NCBI RefSeq assembly: GCF_900290275.1
Contig: NZ_LT985323.1
Coordinates: forward strand, 1,358,559 to 1,422,558
DNA from: Prevotella merdae
Lineage (GTDB): Bacteria; Bacteroidota; Bacteroidia; Bacteroidales; Bacteroidaceae
Reading direction: 5' to 3'
Length of the DNA: 64,000 bases
The translations under genes and the position numbers were made by a program. Below the pieces are notes generated by a model that ran no database searches, was not told the DNA's origin, and saw only the letters and a list, made by a program, of their open reading frames with translations. This document shows positions 15,281 through 24,479 of the stretch, piece after piece; position 1 is the stretch's first letter, and the number at the start of each line of letters is the position of its first letter.

Positions 15281-16282
15281 ATGAAACATTCTTTACGCAG
15301 TATTTCTTTAACATTGGCTTTCTTTGCCTTCAGCTCTGCATTTGCACAGGGACCAAATGGTAGCGGTACTTATTATAAGGCTGCTGACGGCAAGAAGGGA
15401 AAAGCGCTTAAGACAGCGTTGTTTAATATCATAAAGAGTCCTCATGTGGTTTCGTACAACAGTCTGCAAAACCAATATAAGAAGACGGACCGCCGCGAAG
15501 ACGGCAAGGTATGGGATATGTATTCGTGTACAACCAACTATAACTTTAGCCAGTGTACAGGTAGTTATAAGAAAGAGGGCGACATGTTCAACCGTGAGCA
15601 CTCGTTCCCTAAGAGTTGGTTTGGCGGTAAGGTGTCGCCAATGTATTCGGATATTGTACACGTTGTACCATGTGATGGATATGTAAACAATCGTCGTGGA
15701 CACGAGCCTTTTGGTGAGACTGATGGTGATAAATACAAGTCGAATAAGGGTTTTAGTAAACTTGGTGCCTCGAAGACTCCTGGCTATAATGGTACAGTAT
15801 TCGAGCCTAATGATGTTTACAAGGGCGACTTTGCACGTATCTACCTATATATGGCAACGTGCTATGAGGATAAGGTTTCCAATTGGAGTTGTCCGATGCT
15901 TGCAGGCAATAAGTATCCGGCATATAAGGAATGGGCAATAACAATGCTGCTGAAATGGGCTGCCAACGACCCCGTTAGCGAGAAGGAGATAAACCGCAAC
16001 AATGCTGTTTATGGTATACAGAAGAACCGCAACCCCTTTGTCGACTATCCGGGACTGGAGCAGTATATCTGGGGCGACAAGCAGGACGTGCCTTTCAGCT
16101 ACGACAATTACGACAAGCCCACCGGCATATACGACATTCCTACTGTTGAGGCTCCGCGTATTGTGCGTGTCTATACTATAAGTGGCACCATGGTTCGTAC
16201 TGCCGACAGCGAGGCTAATGCTCTCGACGGCCTTGCCAAGGGTATGTATATTGTCAATGGCAAGAAGTATGTAGTGAACTAA
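15281..16282 (+). CDS. Secreted endonuclease I-family nuclease with T9SS-like C-terminus
   Basis: The start at 15281 gives a 333-residue protein with a clean signal peptide (cleavage after about residue 23, AFAQ). The body is an Endonuclease I (EndA/NucM type) domain with the catalytic NREHSFPKSW motif (104-113, H107), followed by SDIVHVVPCDGYVNNRRGHEPFGE. The C-terminal 40 residues (RVYTISGTMVRTA to AKGMYIVNGKKYVVN) resemble a type IX secretion sorting domain, so the enzyme is likely exported across the outer membrane. It would degrade extracellular DNA, perhaps for nutrition or biofilm turnover. The frame is open further upstream, but that part has no signal peptide and is unlikely to be translated. 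A strong terminator follows. Confidence 0.92.
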   Translation: MKHSLRSISLTLAFFAFSSAFAQGPNGSGTYYKAADGKKGKALKTALFNIIKSPHVVSYNSLQNQYKKTDRREDGKVWDMYSCTTNYNFSQCTGSYKKEGDMFNREHSFPKSWFGGKVSPMYSDIVHVVPCDGYVNNRRGHEPFGETDGDKYKSNKGFSKLGASKTPGYNGTVFEPNDVYKGDFARIYLYMATCYEDKVSNWSCPMLAGNKYPAYKEWAITMLLKWAANDPVSEKEINRNNAVYGIQKNRNPFVDYPGLEQYIWGDKQDVPFSYDNYDKPTGIYDIPTVEAPRIVRVYTISGTMVRTADSEANALDGLAKGMYIVNGKKYVVN

Positions 16283-16300
16283 TAAAACTTTAGTAATAAA

Positions 16301-16340
16301 AGAAAAGCGTGCAACTCCAATGAGTTGCACGCTTTTCTTT
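16301..16340 (+). terminator. Rho-independent terminator of the endonuclease gene
   Basis: Perfect 17-base arms (16301-16317 and 16322-16338) around a four-base loop are followed by T residues that are cut short by the group II intron. It is also the likely landing site of the intron. Confidence 0.93.
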
Positions 16341-16766
16341 GTAGTACGCTCGGCATGAGCATTGTCTAACGGGTGAAAGTCCCGAGCAAGCCCTAATAGC
16401 GGGAATTGCATAGTCAAAGGCAAGGGTGTTCATCGCGAGATGAAATCTGAAGGAAGCCCAAGACAAACATCTGACCTAACGGACAGAAACTTCATATAAG
16501 GCATGTGACCGTGGGTGAGGTTGCTATTCAAACCAAAGCCCAATAGCTATTCGGAACGGTCGGTGTAAATGAAGTAGGTATAAGATGGAAAGACAACGCC
16601 CTTATCCGAGGAGGTCTCACGGACGCTTCAAATAGTTGTTTTTACGAAAGAAGTGGAGTAAAGCTTGCCGTGAGAAGTCAGCAGACGTCATAGTAGTGCA
16701 ACAATCGATAACGTTGCACGAAGGGCTGAACCTAACAATTAAACGATAGTAATTGAAACATACCTT

Positions 16767-18173
16767 ATGAAGGAAAGAATGCAGAAAACATTATCCCAAG
16801 TTAATGGCTGCCCCCAAAGAAATAGGTCGGAAACCGAATGGTATGGGGGAGTGCAGACCTTCATGTGGATGTGTGAAGACAACATCGTGGAAGTACCATT
16901 CGACAAGGAACACCTTTTCGAGCAAATTCTTAGTCCCACAAATCTCAATCGAGCATACAAAGCAGTTATGAGAAACAAGGGCTGTGGTGGTATCGACAAG
17001 ATGTCGTGCGAGCAATTGTTCCCATGGCTCCTGACCAATAAGGATGAACTCACCCGTTCCTTGATGGACGGTTCTTACCGTCCGAACCCAGTAAAAAGGG
17101 TAGAAATACCCAAGGACAATGGCAAGATGCGCCTGTTGGGAATACCTACAGTAGTAGACCGTCTGGTGCAACAAGCCATCAACCAAGTATTGACTCCCAT
17201 CTATGAGAACCAATTCTCCAAGACGAGCTACGGCTTCCGTCCGAGAAGAGGATGCCATGACGCACTACGAGGAGCGCGAAGGATAGTCAACGAAGGCTAC
17301 ATATATGTAGTCGACCTTGACCTTGAACGCTTCTTCGACACGGTGAGCCATAGCAAACTCATAGAAATCCTCAGCCGTACGATAAAAGACGGCAGAGTGG
17401 TCAGTCTTATACACAAATATCTCCGAAGTGGTGTAATGAACAAAGGTTTGTTTGAAGCGAGCGAGGAAGGAACTCCCCAAGGCGGTCCGCTAAGTCCATT
17501 GTTGAGTAACATAATGCTCAACGAATTGGACAAGGAACTTGAACGCAGAGAACTCCCCTTTGTGCGCTATGCCGATGACTCGATGATATTCTGCAAGTCC
17601 AAAAGGGCTGCAATGCGAGTGAAGGAGTCTATAACCCGATTTATAGAGAATACTCTATATCTCAAAGTCAACAAGGAAAAGACCGTAGTGTCGTATGTGC
17701 GCGGAGTGAAATACCTCGGCTACTCCTTTTATGTGATGAAAGGCGAATGCCAACTCACGGTGCACCCAAAGTCCAAAGCCAAGATGAAGTCAAGGTTGAA
17801 AGAACTGACAAACCGCAGCAATGGATGGGGATATGCCAAGAGAAAGCAGAAGCTGAAAGAATACATACGAGGTTGGGTCGGCTATTATCACTTTGCCAAT
17901 ATGAAGCGTCTCTTGCTTGTAACAGACGAATGGTTAAGACGTAGAATACGCATGTGTATATGGAAAGCTTGGAAGAAAGTCAAGACAAAAGTGGCAAACC
18001 TCATTAGATGCGGTATCAATAAATACCAAGCATACGAATGGGGTAACACTCGCAAGGGCTATTGGCGAATAGCTGACAGCCCTGTTCTAAAAAGGGCGAT
18101 AGATAACAATAAACTACGCTCCGCAGGGTATGCTACTTTAATGGAGGCGTATCTCGAATGGTATCCAAAATAG
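16767..18173 (+). CDS. ltrA: Group II intron reverse transcriptase / maturase
   Basis: The 468-residue protein has the RT0-RT7 fingers/palm with the catalytic Y268-A-D-D box, preceded by the GTPQGGPLSPLLSNI motif, and the thumb/maturase domain GIIM (about 335-425) with VHPKSKAKMKSRLKEL and IRGWVGYYHFAN. It promotes splicing of its own intron RNA and copies it into DNA at new sites. The C-terminus (to WYPK) lacks an HNH endonuclease zinc-finger, so integration would rely on target-strand nicks or replication forks rather than second-strand cleavage. All reading-frame signatures are intact, so the element may still be active. Confidence 0.95.
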   Translation: MKERMQKTLSQVNGCPQRNRSETEWYGGVQTFMWMCEDNIVEVPFDKEHLFEQILSPTNLNRAYKAVMRNKGCGGIDKMSCEQLFPWLLTNKDELTRSLMDGSYRPNPVKRVEIPKDNGKMRLLGIPTVVDRLVQQAINQVLTPIYENQFSKTSYGFRPRRGCHDALRGARRIVNEGYIYVVDLDLERFFDTVSHSKLIEILSRTIKDGRVVSLIHKYLRSGVMNKGLFEASEEGTPQGGPLSPLLSNIMLNELDKELERRELPFVRYADDSMIFCKSKRAAMRVKESITRFIENTLYLKVNKEKTVVSYVRGVKYLGYSFYVMKGECQLTVHPKSKAKMKSRLKELTNRSNGWGYAKRKQKLKEYIRGWVGYYHFANMKRLLLVTDEWLRRRIRMCIWKAWKKVKTKVANLIRCGINKYQAYEWGNTRKGYWRIADSPVLKRAIDNNKLRSAGYATLMEAYLEWYPK

Positions 18174-18175
18174 GA

Positions 18176-18261
18176 ACCGCCGTATGCGGAACCGCACGTA
18201 CGGTGGTGTGAGAGGTCGGAAAACGAAAGTAGGAAGAAAACTGCTTCGTTTTCCTCCTACT
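18176..18261 (+). ncRNA. Intron domains V and VI
   Basis: Domain V is the hairpin 18176-18207, with arms ACCGCCGTA / TACGGTGGT and an inner stem TGCGG / CCGCA, the catalytic heart of the ribozyme. Domain VI pairs AGTAGGA (18228-18234) with TCCTACT (18255-18261), carrying an unpaired A as a candidate branch point. Both lie directly after the maturase stop, as expected. Confidence 0.85.
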
Positions 18262-18278
18262 CGATCTTGTTCTTCATT

Positions 18279-18704
18279 TTACTTGTTCTTCTCGTAATAT
18301 CCAATGGCAGCCTTTATGTTCTTCTGCACTGCTTTTGTGCTGAATGTGGCGCCTGTGCAACCATCTACCTCGGTGCGCTCGGCAAGTTTCTTAGCCTTTG
18401 ATATCTTGAGGTTGTTGTATAGTGGCAGCAGAAACTGCTTGACACGGGCGAAGTAAGGCACAGTTTCTTCGTTCTTAAGAGCTACCACTTTTAGTATCTT
18501 TCCGTTCTTGATGTGCACCTCTACAGGTGTGCCCTTGCGATAGCCGCGAGCCTTGCATATAGTGTTGGTGCGAACAATGTAGGTGCCGTCGGCATGTCGT
18601 GTCATCACGTTGTCGGCATGTACGGCGATGGTTGCGAGGAGCAGCAATAGTGTTGCCGCCCCTCTTGATATGTACTTATGTATTGAAAAGATATTCTTTG
18701 TCAT
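18279..18704 (-). CDS. Exported FMN-binding-domain protein
   Basis: The 141-residue protein has an N-terminal signal peptide or anchor (about 13-30, AATLLLLLATIAVHA) and an FMN-binding domain of the RnfG/NqrC type. The motif DGCTGATFSTKAV (114-126) corresponds to the (S/T)GAT-x-(T/S) flavinylation motif; here a serine (S122) sits where threonine usually carries FMN, so covalent flavinylation is uncertain. It is the last gene of the envelope operon, 22 bases behind the M16 protease, and may provide redox power at the membrane, for example to reduce a substrate brought in by the TonB system. Its stop lies 14 bases from the group II intron end. Confidence 0.8.
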   Translation of the reverse strand: MTKNIFSIHKYISRGAATLLLLLATIAVHADNVMTRHADGTYIVRTNTICKARGYRKGTPVEVHIKNGKILKVVALKNEETVPYFARVKQFLLPLYNNLKISKAKKLAERTEVDGCTGATFSTKAVQKNIKAAIGYYEKNK

Positions 18705-18726
18705 TCTTTTACTTTGTTTTTTAGGA

Positions 18727-21555
18727 TTATTTCATAGTTACCTGTATACGGTTGCCCGGTGCTGTAAGCAGCTTGCAGAAATTGCGTATGTCATTAGTGG
18801 TAAGGCTGTCCACCTTCTTAAGATAGTCTTTGTCGAAGTCGATGCCTTCTCGTAGCTCGTGATAGCGCACATATTCCCACCATCCGTTTGTTAGTATGGC
18901 GCGGTTATAGTTCTTGCGCTCATACTCCTTAATCGTCTCTAATTGTTCCTCGGTAGGACCCTCTGCAGCCATCAGTTGCAGCTGTTGGTCGATAATAGGC
19001 AGCAGCTCGTCGTACTTGTTAGGGTCGCAACGGAAGCTTATCGTCATCGAACATCCGTCTGTAGGATACTTCCAGAACTGTCCATCCACGCTCACACCAT
19101 ATGTTCCGCCCTTCTCCTCGCGCACCTTTTCTGTGTACACACTACGCATTATCTGCGCCAGAACGTCGAGCTTAAGGTCGGTGTCGGCAGTGTAGGCTAT
19201 CGGTGCAGAGTATACTATGTTGGTCTGTGCCGATGGTGTAGCCTTCTGTTTGCTGAACACCTTGGTCATCTGTCCGGGCTGAATGTCGAGAATGTGGGGT
19301 CCAGGCTTGCAGTCGAGGTTGGTGCTCTTCTTGCCTGGCAAGCTTGCCACGTACTGGCATAGCAGATCTTCGAAGTCGTCCTCACGAATGTCGCCCGTAA
19401 CTATTAGATTCATACCAGCAAGATTGCTGAAGCGCTCGTGGTAGATTTGGTATATGCGGTCAAAGTCTACCTCGTTCAAGCGGTCGGCAGTCAGAGGTTG
19501 AGTGCGCTTGCGTTGTCCATATATTGCTACACGCAACGAGTCGTTGTAGGTAACGTTAGGGCTTGCATTACGGTTGCGCAACATCGACTGCTGCTTGGCA
19601 ATCATATTCTGGAATATAGCCTTGTCCTTTCGCGGATTGGTGAGGTAGAGGTACATTATCTGCAACCATGTCTTAAAGTCGGATGCTACGCACACACCCT
19701 TTACACCCTCTTCTTCGGCGTCGATGTACGGCACCACACGCAACGCCTTGCCACGGCGCTTCTTTTCGAGAGTAAGGAAGTCGAAGTCGGCAGCACCGCT
19801 CTCCTTGACCACACTGCCAAGAAATTGCAGGGTAGGAGCGTCAGAATCGGGATAGAGCGAGCGTCCGCCCAAACGGAACATGTTTATGGTAAGGCGGTTA
19901 GGCTCGATGTCCGACTGTCGTGCGCTCACCTTGATGCCGTTTGACAGTACATATTCGGTGTAACCATTGGCAGCAACATGCTTCGACAGAATCTTACCCT
20001 TCTTTGGCAGCTTCTTCATGAATGTAGGGTCAACCTGCTTTGCAGAGTTGTCGTTGGTGTATTGCTGCTGCTGAGCGTGCTCTATCCATGCCTTAAACTC
20101 GTTGGCAGATGGCATGGTGTATGGCTTGTCGTCGTACTGTGTAGGACCGAAGACGATGCACACCTGATTCTGGTTGTCCACCATCTCTCTCATCGTTTGG
20201 TTGATGTCGTCGAGTGTAACGGTAGCGGAGAATTCAGCCTCAAGTGCCGCCTCGTATTCTATGTTCATGCAAGGCTCGTCACTGCAGAAGTTGGACACCA
20301 TATTCTTGGCATATTCAGCGTTGCGTGTCTTGTTCTTGTTGTCCAAGCGGTGCTCTATGCTTACGGTGTGCTGAACCTTGGCATGTTCCAGCTCAGCCTC
20401 GGTAAATCCGTAGCGTCTTGCCTTCTCCACTATCTCTATGGCAGCGTCGATGCCAGCCTGCGGATTGTTGGGCATCAGTCCTATGTTAAGGGCAAAAGCA
20501 TCCTTCTCGGTTGTAACGTAGTAGCTTCCTGCTCGACAACTTGCCGACATAACCCTTGGCTGTGCCTCGTGTGATAGCTGTGCCAAGCGCTGGCGCAGTA
20601 TGAACATGGCAAGCTTCGACTTGTAGCTGCCAAGAAAAGCCTCTCGTGTTGCTCTCGTTTCTCTTGGTTCGGCGTCGTGCTTCATATAGAGCGAGAGGTT
20701 AAGTGTGGGCTGCTCCTTATCGGCTTGGGTGTATACTATCATCTCCTTGTTGTCGGGCACGCTGTAGTAGGTGCGCTGTGGCGCATTAGCTGGTACTGTG
20801 TCGGCACCGAAGAGATTCTTGATTTTAGCTTCAATGTCGTCAACATTGATGTCGCCCACAACTATGATGCCCTGTAGGTCGGGACGATACCACTTGTGGT
20901 AATAGTCGCGTAGAGTGTCGTAATGGAATGTATCTACCACTTGAATATTTCCCATAGGCAGACAGTCGGCATACTTTGAACCAGCGTATATCACGGGCAT
21001 TGCATTCTCCATCATGCGCTGCGCCGCCATACGCGAGCGTCGTGTGCGCCACTCCTCGCGTATTACGCCACGCTCTTGGTCTATCTCGTTGTCTTTAAGC
21101 AATAGCGAGCCTGCCCAGTCGTGCAGTATAATGAGGCAGGTGTCTGTTACACCATCCTTGCTCACAGGAGCGTTGGATATATTGTATACCGTTTGGTCGA
21201 TGGAGGTGTAGGCATTGAGGTCGGCACCAAACTTGATGCCGTTGCGCTCGCACCAGTTGCGTACTGAGCGCTCGCCGCCATTGCCGTCAGGAAAATTGCG
21301 TGTACCGTTGAACGCCATGTGCTCAAGGAAGTGAGCCAGTCCGCGCTGCTCGGGTTGCTCGAGTATGGAGCCTACACGCTGTGCAATGTAGAAGTCGGCT
21401 TGCCCAGGAGTTTGGTCGTTGTGGCGTATATAGTAGGTAAGCCCGTTGGCGAGCTTACCTTTGCGTATGCAACTGTCGAGAGGCAACGTCTGTGCCGATA
21501 CAGCCATGCAGCTGCCAAGGCACATCAGAAGAGAGAAGATTCGTCTTTGTTTCAT
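18727..21555 (-). CDS. M16-family zinc metallopeptidase (pitrilysin/PqqL type)
   Basis: The 942-residue protein has a signal peptide (about 1-21) and two tandem M16 half-modules, the layout of pitrilysin/PqqL-type peptidases. The inverted zinc motif HFLEH (H75, E78, H79) is intact in the first half, with the distal glutamate in the DNEIDQERGVIREEW region. The second half lacks the motif, as is normal. It is probably periplasmic and degrades peptides up to a few kilodaltons in a closed chamber. Located between the GLUG protein and the FMN-binding protein in the TonB-led operon, it could process a peptide or protein captured at the surface. Substrate unknown. Confidence 0.93.
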   Translation of the reverse strand: MKQRRIFSLLMCLGSCMAVSAQTLPLDSCIRKGKLANGLTYYIRHNDQTPGQADFYIAQRVGSILEQPEQRGLAHFLEHMAFNGTRNFPDGNGGERSVRNWCERNGIKFGADLNAYTSIDQTVYNISNAPVSKDGVTDTCLIILHDWAGSLLLKDNEIDQERGVIREEWRTRRSRMAAQRMMENAMPVIYAGSKYADCLPMGNIQVVDTFHYDTLRDYYHKWYRPDLQGIIVVGDINVDDIEAKIKNLFGADTVPANAPQRTYYSVPDNKEMIVYTQADKEQPTLNLSLYMKHDAEPRETRATREAFLGSYKSKLAMFILRQRLAQLSHEAQPRVMSASCRAGSYYVTTEKDAFALNIGLMPNNPQAGIDAAIEIVEKARRYGFTEAELEHAKVQHTVSIEHRLDNKNKTRNAEYAKNMVSNFCSDEPCMNIEYEAALEAEFSATVTLDDINQTMREMVDNQNQVCIVFGPTQYDDKPYTMPSANEFKAWIEHAQQQQYTNDNSAKQVDPTFMKKLPKKGKILSKHVAANGYTEYVLSNGIKVSARQSDIEPNRLTINMFRLGGRSLYPDSDAPTLQFLGSVVKESGAADFDFLTLEKKRRGKALRVVPYIDAEEEGVKGVCVASDFKTWLQIMYLYLTNPRKDKAIFQNMIAKQQSMLRNRNASPNVTYNDSLRVAIYGQRKRTQPLTADRLNEVDFDRIYQIYHERFSNLAGMNLIVTGDIREDDFEDLLCQYVASLPGKKSTNLDCKPGPHILDIQPGQMTKVFSKQKATPSAQTNIVYSAPIAYTADTDLKLDVLAQIMRSVYTEKVREEKGGTYGVSVDGQFWKYPTDGCSMTISFRCDPNKYDELLPIIDQQLQLMAAEGPTEEQLETIKEYERKNYNRAILTNGWWEYVRYHELREGIDFDKDYLKKVDSLTTNDIRNFCKLLTAPGNRIQVTMK

Positions 21556-21613
21556 ATATATATATTAAATGTTATGGTTGGGAAATTGATATTTATTTCT
21601 CAACAGTATTATA

Positions 21614-22981
21614 TTACTCGGCTATCTCAATGCCACTGACAGTGTACTTCTTGTTGTTCTTTACAATAACAATCTGTCCGTTTCTCAAGAATACGCCATT
21701 GGATGTATTGCCGCTGTTGACATTAGTGTTGCTTATGCCTGTTTCTGTGGAAGGGTCGAGAGGCAGCGCCTTAAGACCGGCATCAATAATGTTGCCCTCG
21801 CCAAGAGCGATGGTGGTGTTGCCGCGAAGGTTGCCAATAAACTCGGTAGTGCCAGTTGATGTAACCTCGCCATTGTTGGTGCACGATTCTACAGACACCA
21901 GTCCCTCGGCACGTGCCGAGTTGGCTGCGATGCCGGCAACGTACAGGTCTTGTCCGCTAACCGAGCCCTGGTTGCGACAATTCTTTATAACAGTGGCAGC
22001 CTCGTCGCCCCTCATCACGTTGCCAACGATGCCGCCAACATTCTTCACACCGCTTGTCGAGCCTCTGTTGGTACAGCCTTCGATGTCTACAGCATAGCTG
22101 GCGCAGCTTACGATGCCTGCTGTGTACTGCTTCGACTTGGATGTTCCCTTTGTGTCGTCTACATTACCGTTGTTGGTGCAATACTTTATGGCACCCGAGT
22201 AGGAACCCGCAATACCTGCCGAGCCTAAGCCGTTGGTTGTAGATATCTTGCCGCTGTTGGCGCTACTCTCTATAAGATAGTTGTAGGTGGTGATGGTCTT
22301 GCCCGACTGCGATCCACCGCAGATGCCCGACGCATAGGTCATAGCCTTAACGTTGCCGTAGTTATGACAGTCTTTTATTGTGCCATAGCCGTTGACCATA
22401 AATCCGCATATACCGCCGGCGGCAAAGTTGGTGGCTGTGATGTTGGCATTGTTGGTGCAGTCTTGTATAGTACCCATATTGAGTGAGGCTATAGTGCCAA
22501 CATAGTTGTAGCTTGTGATGTGGTTGTTCTCGTCGAAGACGATGTTTCTAACGACACCGTTCTTGTCGATACAACCAAACAGGGCGTTGTACTTGCCTGC
22601 TGCATTGTTGCTGCTCTCGGTGTGGTAGATGCCGCTGATGGTATGGCCGTAGCCGTCGAAAGTGCCGTCGAAGCCGTAGGCTATCTTGGTAATTTGGGCG
22701 TTGCCGTCCTTGCCTATGGCAGGCAGCTGAACGGGGTTGTCTGCCGAACCGCCGAAGTCTATGTCGTTAGTCATCTTGAAGTACTCGCCGGTTCCTTTGT
22801 GGTTGGCGTTGCAATTCTTAGCCATTGCTTCGAAATCGGCTGCTGTGCTGATGATGTAAGGGTCGCCTTGTGTACCCGAACCTTTAAGTCCCCAGCTGTT
22901 AGATACTGTAGAGCCATCGCTCTGTGCCATAACTGTCATCGTTGCTACGCAAGCGAAGATGAGTGTAAAGATTTTCTTCAT
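21614..22981 (-). CDS. Secreted GLUG-type beta-helix repeat protein
   Basis: The 455-residue protein begins with a signal peptide (about 1-20). Residues about 30-400 contain GLUG-like repeats of the form ESCTNNGEVTS, DCHNYGNVKA and KYCTNNGNVDD, each about 30-45 residues long and predicted to stack as a right-handed beta-helix. Before them lies the conserved ISTAADFEAMAKNC segment that often precedes GLUG repeats. The last 30 residues (GVFLRNGQIVIVKNNKKYTV) resemble C-terminal tails seen in secreted Prevotella proteins. It is likely surface located, with binding or adhesion roles. It is in the middle of the TonB operon, 58 bases upstream of the M16 gene and 22 bases behind the DUF6850 gene. 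Confidence 0.8.
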   Translation of the reverse strand: MKKIFTLIFACVATMTVMAQSDGSTVSNSWGLKGSGTQGDPYIISTAADFEAMAKNCNANHKGTGEYFKMTNDIDFGGSADNPVQLPAIGKDGNAQITKIAYGFDGTFDGYGHTISGIYHTESSNNAAGKYNALFGCIDKNGVVRNIVFDENNHITSYNYVGTIASLNMGTIQDCTNNANITATNFAAGGICGFMVNGYGTIKDCHNYGNVKAMTYASGICGGSQSGKTITTYNYLIESSANSGKISTTNGLGSAGIAGSYSGAIKYCTNNGNVDDTKGTSKSKQYTAGIVSCASYAVDIEGCTNRGSTSGVKNVGGIVGNVMRGDEAATVIKNCRNQGSVSGQDLYVAGIAANSARAEGLVSVESCTNNGEVTSTGTTEFIGNLRGNTTIALGEGNIIDAGLKALPLDPSTETGISNTNVNSGNTSNGVFLRNGQIVIVKNNKKYTVSGIEIAE

Positions 22982-23003
22982 ATTCTTATTTTTATAGTTG
23001 TTT

Positions 23004-24479
23004 TTAGAATGTTGCCGCTGCCGTTATGGATAGCGTGTTGCGTGTCTGTCCTTTGTTGTCGCCGTTGGTGGCTTGGCGGAAGTTGTACCTCAGAGATAAG
23101 GACGGACGTATGGACGTGCCTCTTACGGGCATCTCGTAGGTAATGGCAGCGTGGGCTGCCGCTTGTCTGTAGCTGCCCATTGTGGCTGTGCCTCCTGCCT
23201 CTGCCGACCATAACGATCCGCCTCGTGTGGCAAGGCTGCGCCTGGCGCTGACAAACGGGGCTATGATGTGGTGCGAGGCGGTGTATATATCTGGGTATAC
23301 GTAGGCAGTTTGGCGGCGTGTCCAGTAGTAGGTGCCTCCCGTGATGTGCCACAGGTATATATTGCCCGATGGCTTCCAGTAGGCGTTGAGCGCCGCCGAG
23401 CCGTATGTCTGAGCCTTGTCTGCCATCTTTGTAGGCTCGAAGTATTCGTAGTATATGGCAGATGTGCCGTTGGTGGCTGTTGTACGTCGATAGTTCTCGC
23501 GTTCGGATGTAAGACGCTCTGTGGTCATGCTTAGGTCAATCCATACCAGACGCTCAGCCCTTTGTATAATGTCGTAGCGCAGATGCAATGCGAGGTTGTC
23601 GCCATGGTGCTGCTCGTGCGATGCGCTGTATTGCGACTTACGTCCATAGTAGCCGTTGAGGTGGGTATATGCTATGTCGGCAAAGATGCGGTTGCATTTT
23701 GCTTGGGCGCTAACGCCAATGTGTTCGGACAGCAGCGGCAACTTGTTCTTGCTGTCTGTGAATCCCTCTGTGCCGAAGGTCTCGCGTTCGCCATGATTGT
23801 TGGCATAGTCAATAAGCGTGTAGTATATCTGGTCGGTGGTGCCGTAGGTCTTAAACATCATCGACTCTGTGCGGCGGCTGTACACCATCCCTATGCCAAT
23901 GCCACTGTTGTGTGGCAGTGACATGAAGGCATTCAGACTTGTGTGCATATCCATAAGCGTGTTGCTGTGGCGTAGGTCTCGTTGCTTGGCGTATGTTCCG
24001 GCTGTGTAGTCGATATGTGCACCAATCGCCAGATTGCGCCATATATTCCAACCTACAGCTCCATCAATGCCGAATGTCTCCATACTCTTATCACCGGCAT
24101 TGCTGTATGTGTCTTCTACGAGGTCGAACGGCATAAGCTTAAGTGTTGGCATAAGCATACTTCCGGCTGCGCCCGACATATAACGCCTGTTGTATGTGGC
24201 GCTGCCATAAGCCACGACCTTGGCAGACAGTCTATAGTACGAGCGCACATCGGCACTGTAGGCATCCTCTCTCTTGCCCTCCGACATGGTATGCAACTTG
24301 CCTCCGTCGTGCCGATAGGCGAGGGTGGCTTGCGATATGGTGCTGTCGCCGAAGGTAGTAAGTGCAGCGGCATTGCCGGATGCAAGCCATACGTTGCGCT
24401 GCTCGGTAAGCTTGAAGTCGCGTTGTGCCATAGCCGGTAGGCATAGCATACTAACGAAGAGAACAATAATTGGCCTCAT
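23004..24479 (-). CDS. DUF6850 outer-membrane beta-barrel protein
   Basis: The start at 24479 gives 491 residues with a proper signal peptide (RPIIVLFVSMLCLPAMAQ); the frame extends 17 codons upstream without a signal. The body alternates amphipathic strands (for example LAIGAHIDYTAGTY and NAFMSLPHNSGIGIGMVYS) and ends in ITAAATF, a terminal aromatic typical of outer-membrane barrels. I assign it to the DUF6850 family from its overall look and its TonB-DUF4876 neighbours; no enzymatic motif is present. It overlaps the DUF4876 gene by 29 bases, so the two are translationally coupled and likely form a complex with the TonB receptor at the outer membrane. Confidence 0.75.
   Translation of the reverse strand: MRPIIVLFVSMLCLPAMAQRDFKLTEQRNVWLASGNAAALTTFGDSTISQATLAYRHDGGKLHTMSEGKREDAYSADVRSYYRLSAKVVAYGSATYNRRYMSGAAGSMLMPTLKLMPFDLVEDTYSNAGDKSMETFGIDGAVGWNIWRNLAIGAHIDYTAGTYAKQRDLRHSNTLMDMHTSLNAFMSLPHNSGIGIGMVYSRRTESMMFKTYGTTDQIYYTLIDYANNHGERETFGTEGFTDSKNKLPLLSEHIGVSAQAKCNRIFADIAYTHLNGYYGRKSQYSASHEQHHGDNLALHLRYDIIQRAERLVWIDLSMTTERLTSERENYRRTTATNGTSAIYYEYFEPTKMADKAQTYGSAALNAYWKPSGNIYLWHITGGTYYWTRRQTAYVYPDIYTASHHIIAPFVSARRSLATRGGSLWSAEAGGTATMGSYRQAAAHAAITYEMPVRGTSIRPSLSLRYNFRQATNGDNKGQTRNTLSITAAATF

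Larger units (their letters stand above)
16344..18265 (+). mobile_element. Group II intron (full length)
   Basis: The element carries the parts of a functional group II intron: a structured 5' region of about 420 bases containing the GGTGAAAGTCCCG-type core segment near 16370-16384, a single maturase ORF, a domain V hairpin (18176-18207) and a domain VI stem (18228-18261). The 5' boundary is put at GTACG (16344) and the 3' boundary at an AT (18265); both are estimates. It lies exactly between the terminator stem of the endonuclease gene and the convergent FMN-binding gene, so it disrupts no coding sequence. Insertion after terminator stems is the habit of IIC-type introns, but the subclass is not assigned here. 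Confidence 0.9.

Noticed and set aside
16767..18173. Retron or diversity-generating reverse transcriptase
   Set aside because: The maturase domain and the domain V and VI hairpins directly downstream identify a group II intron. No template/variable repeat pair or msr-msd was seen.
18928..20574. Long plus-strand frames opposite the M16 gene
   Set aside because: They are antisense shadows of a long GC-richer gene, without family features.
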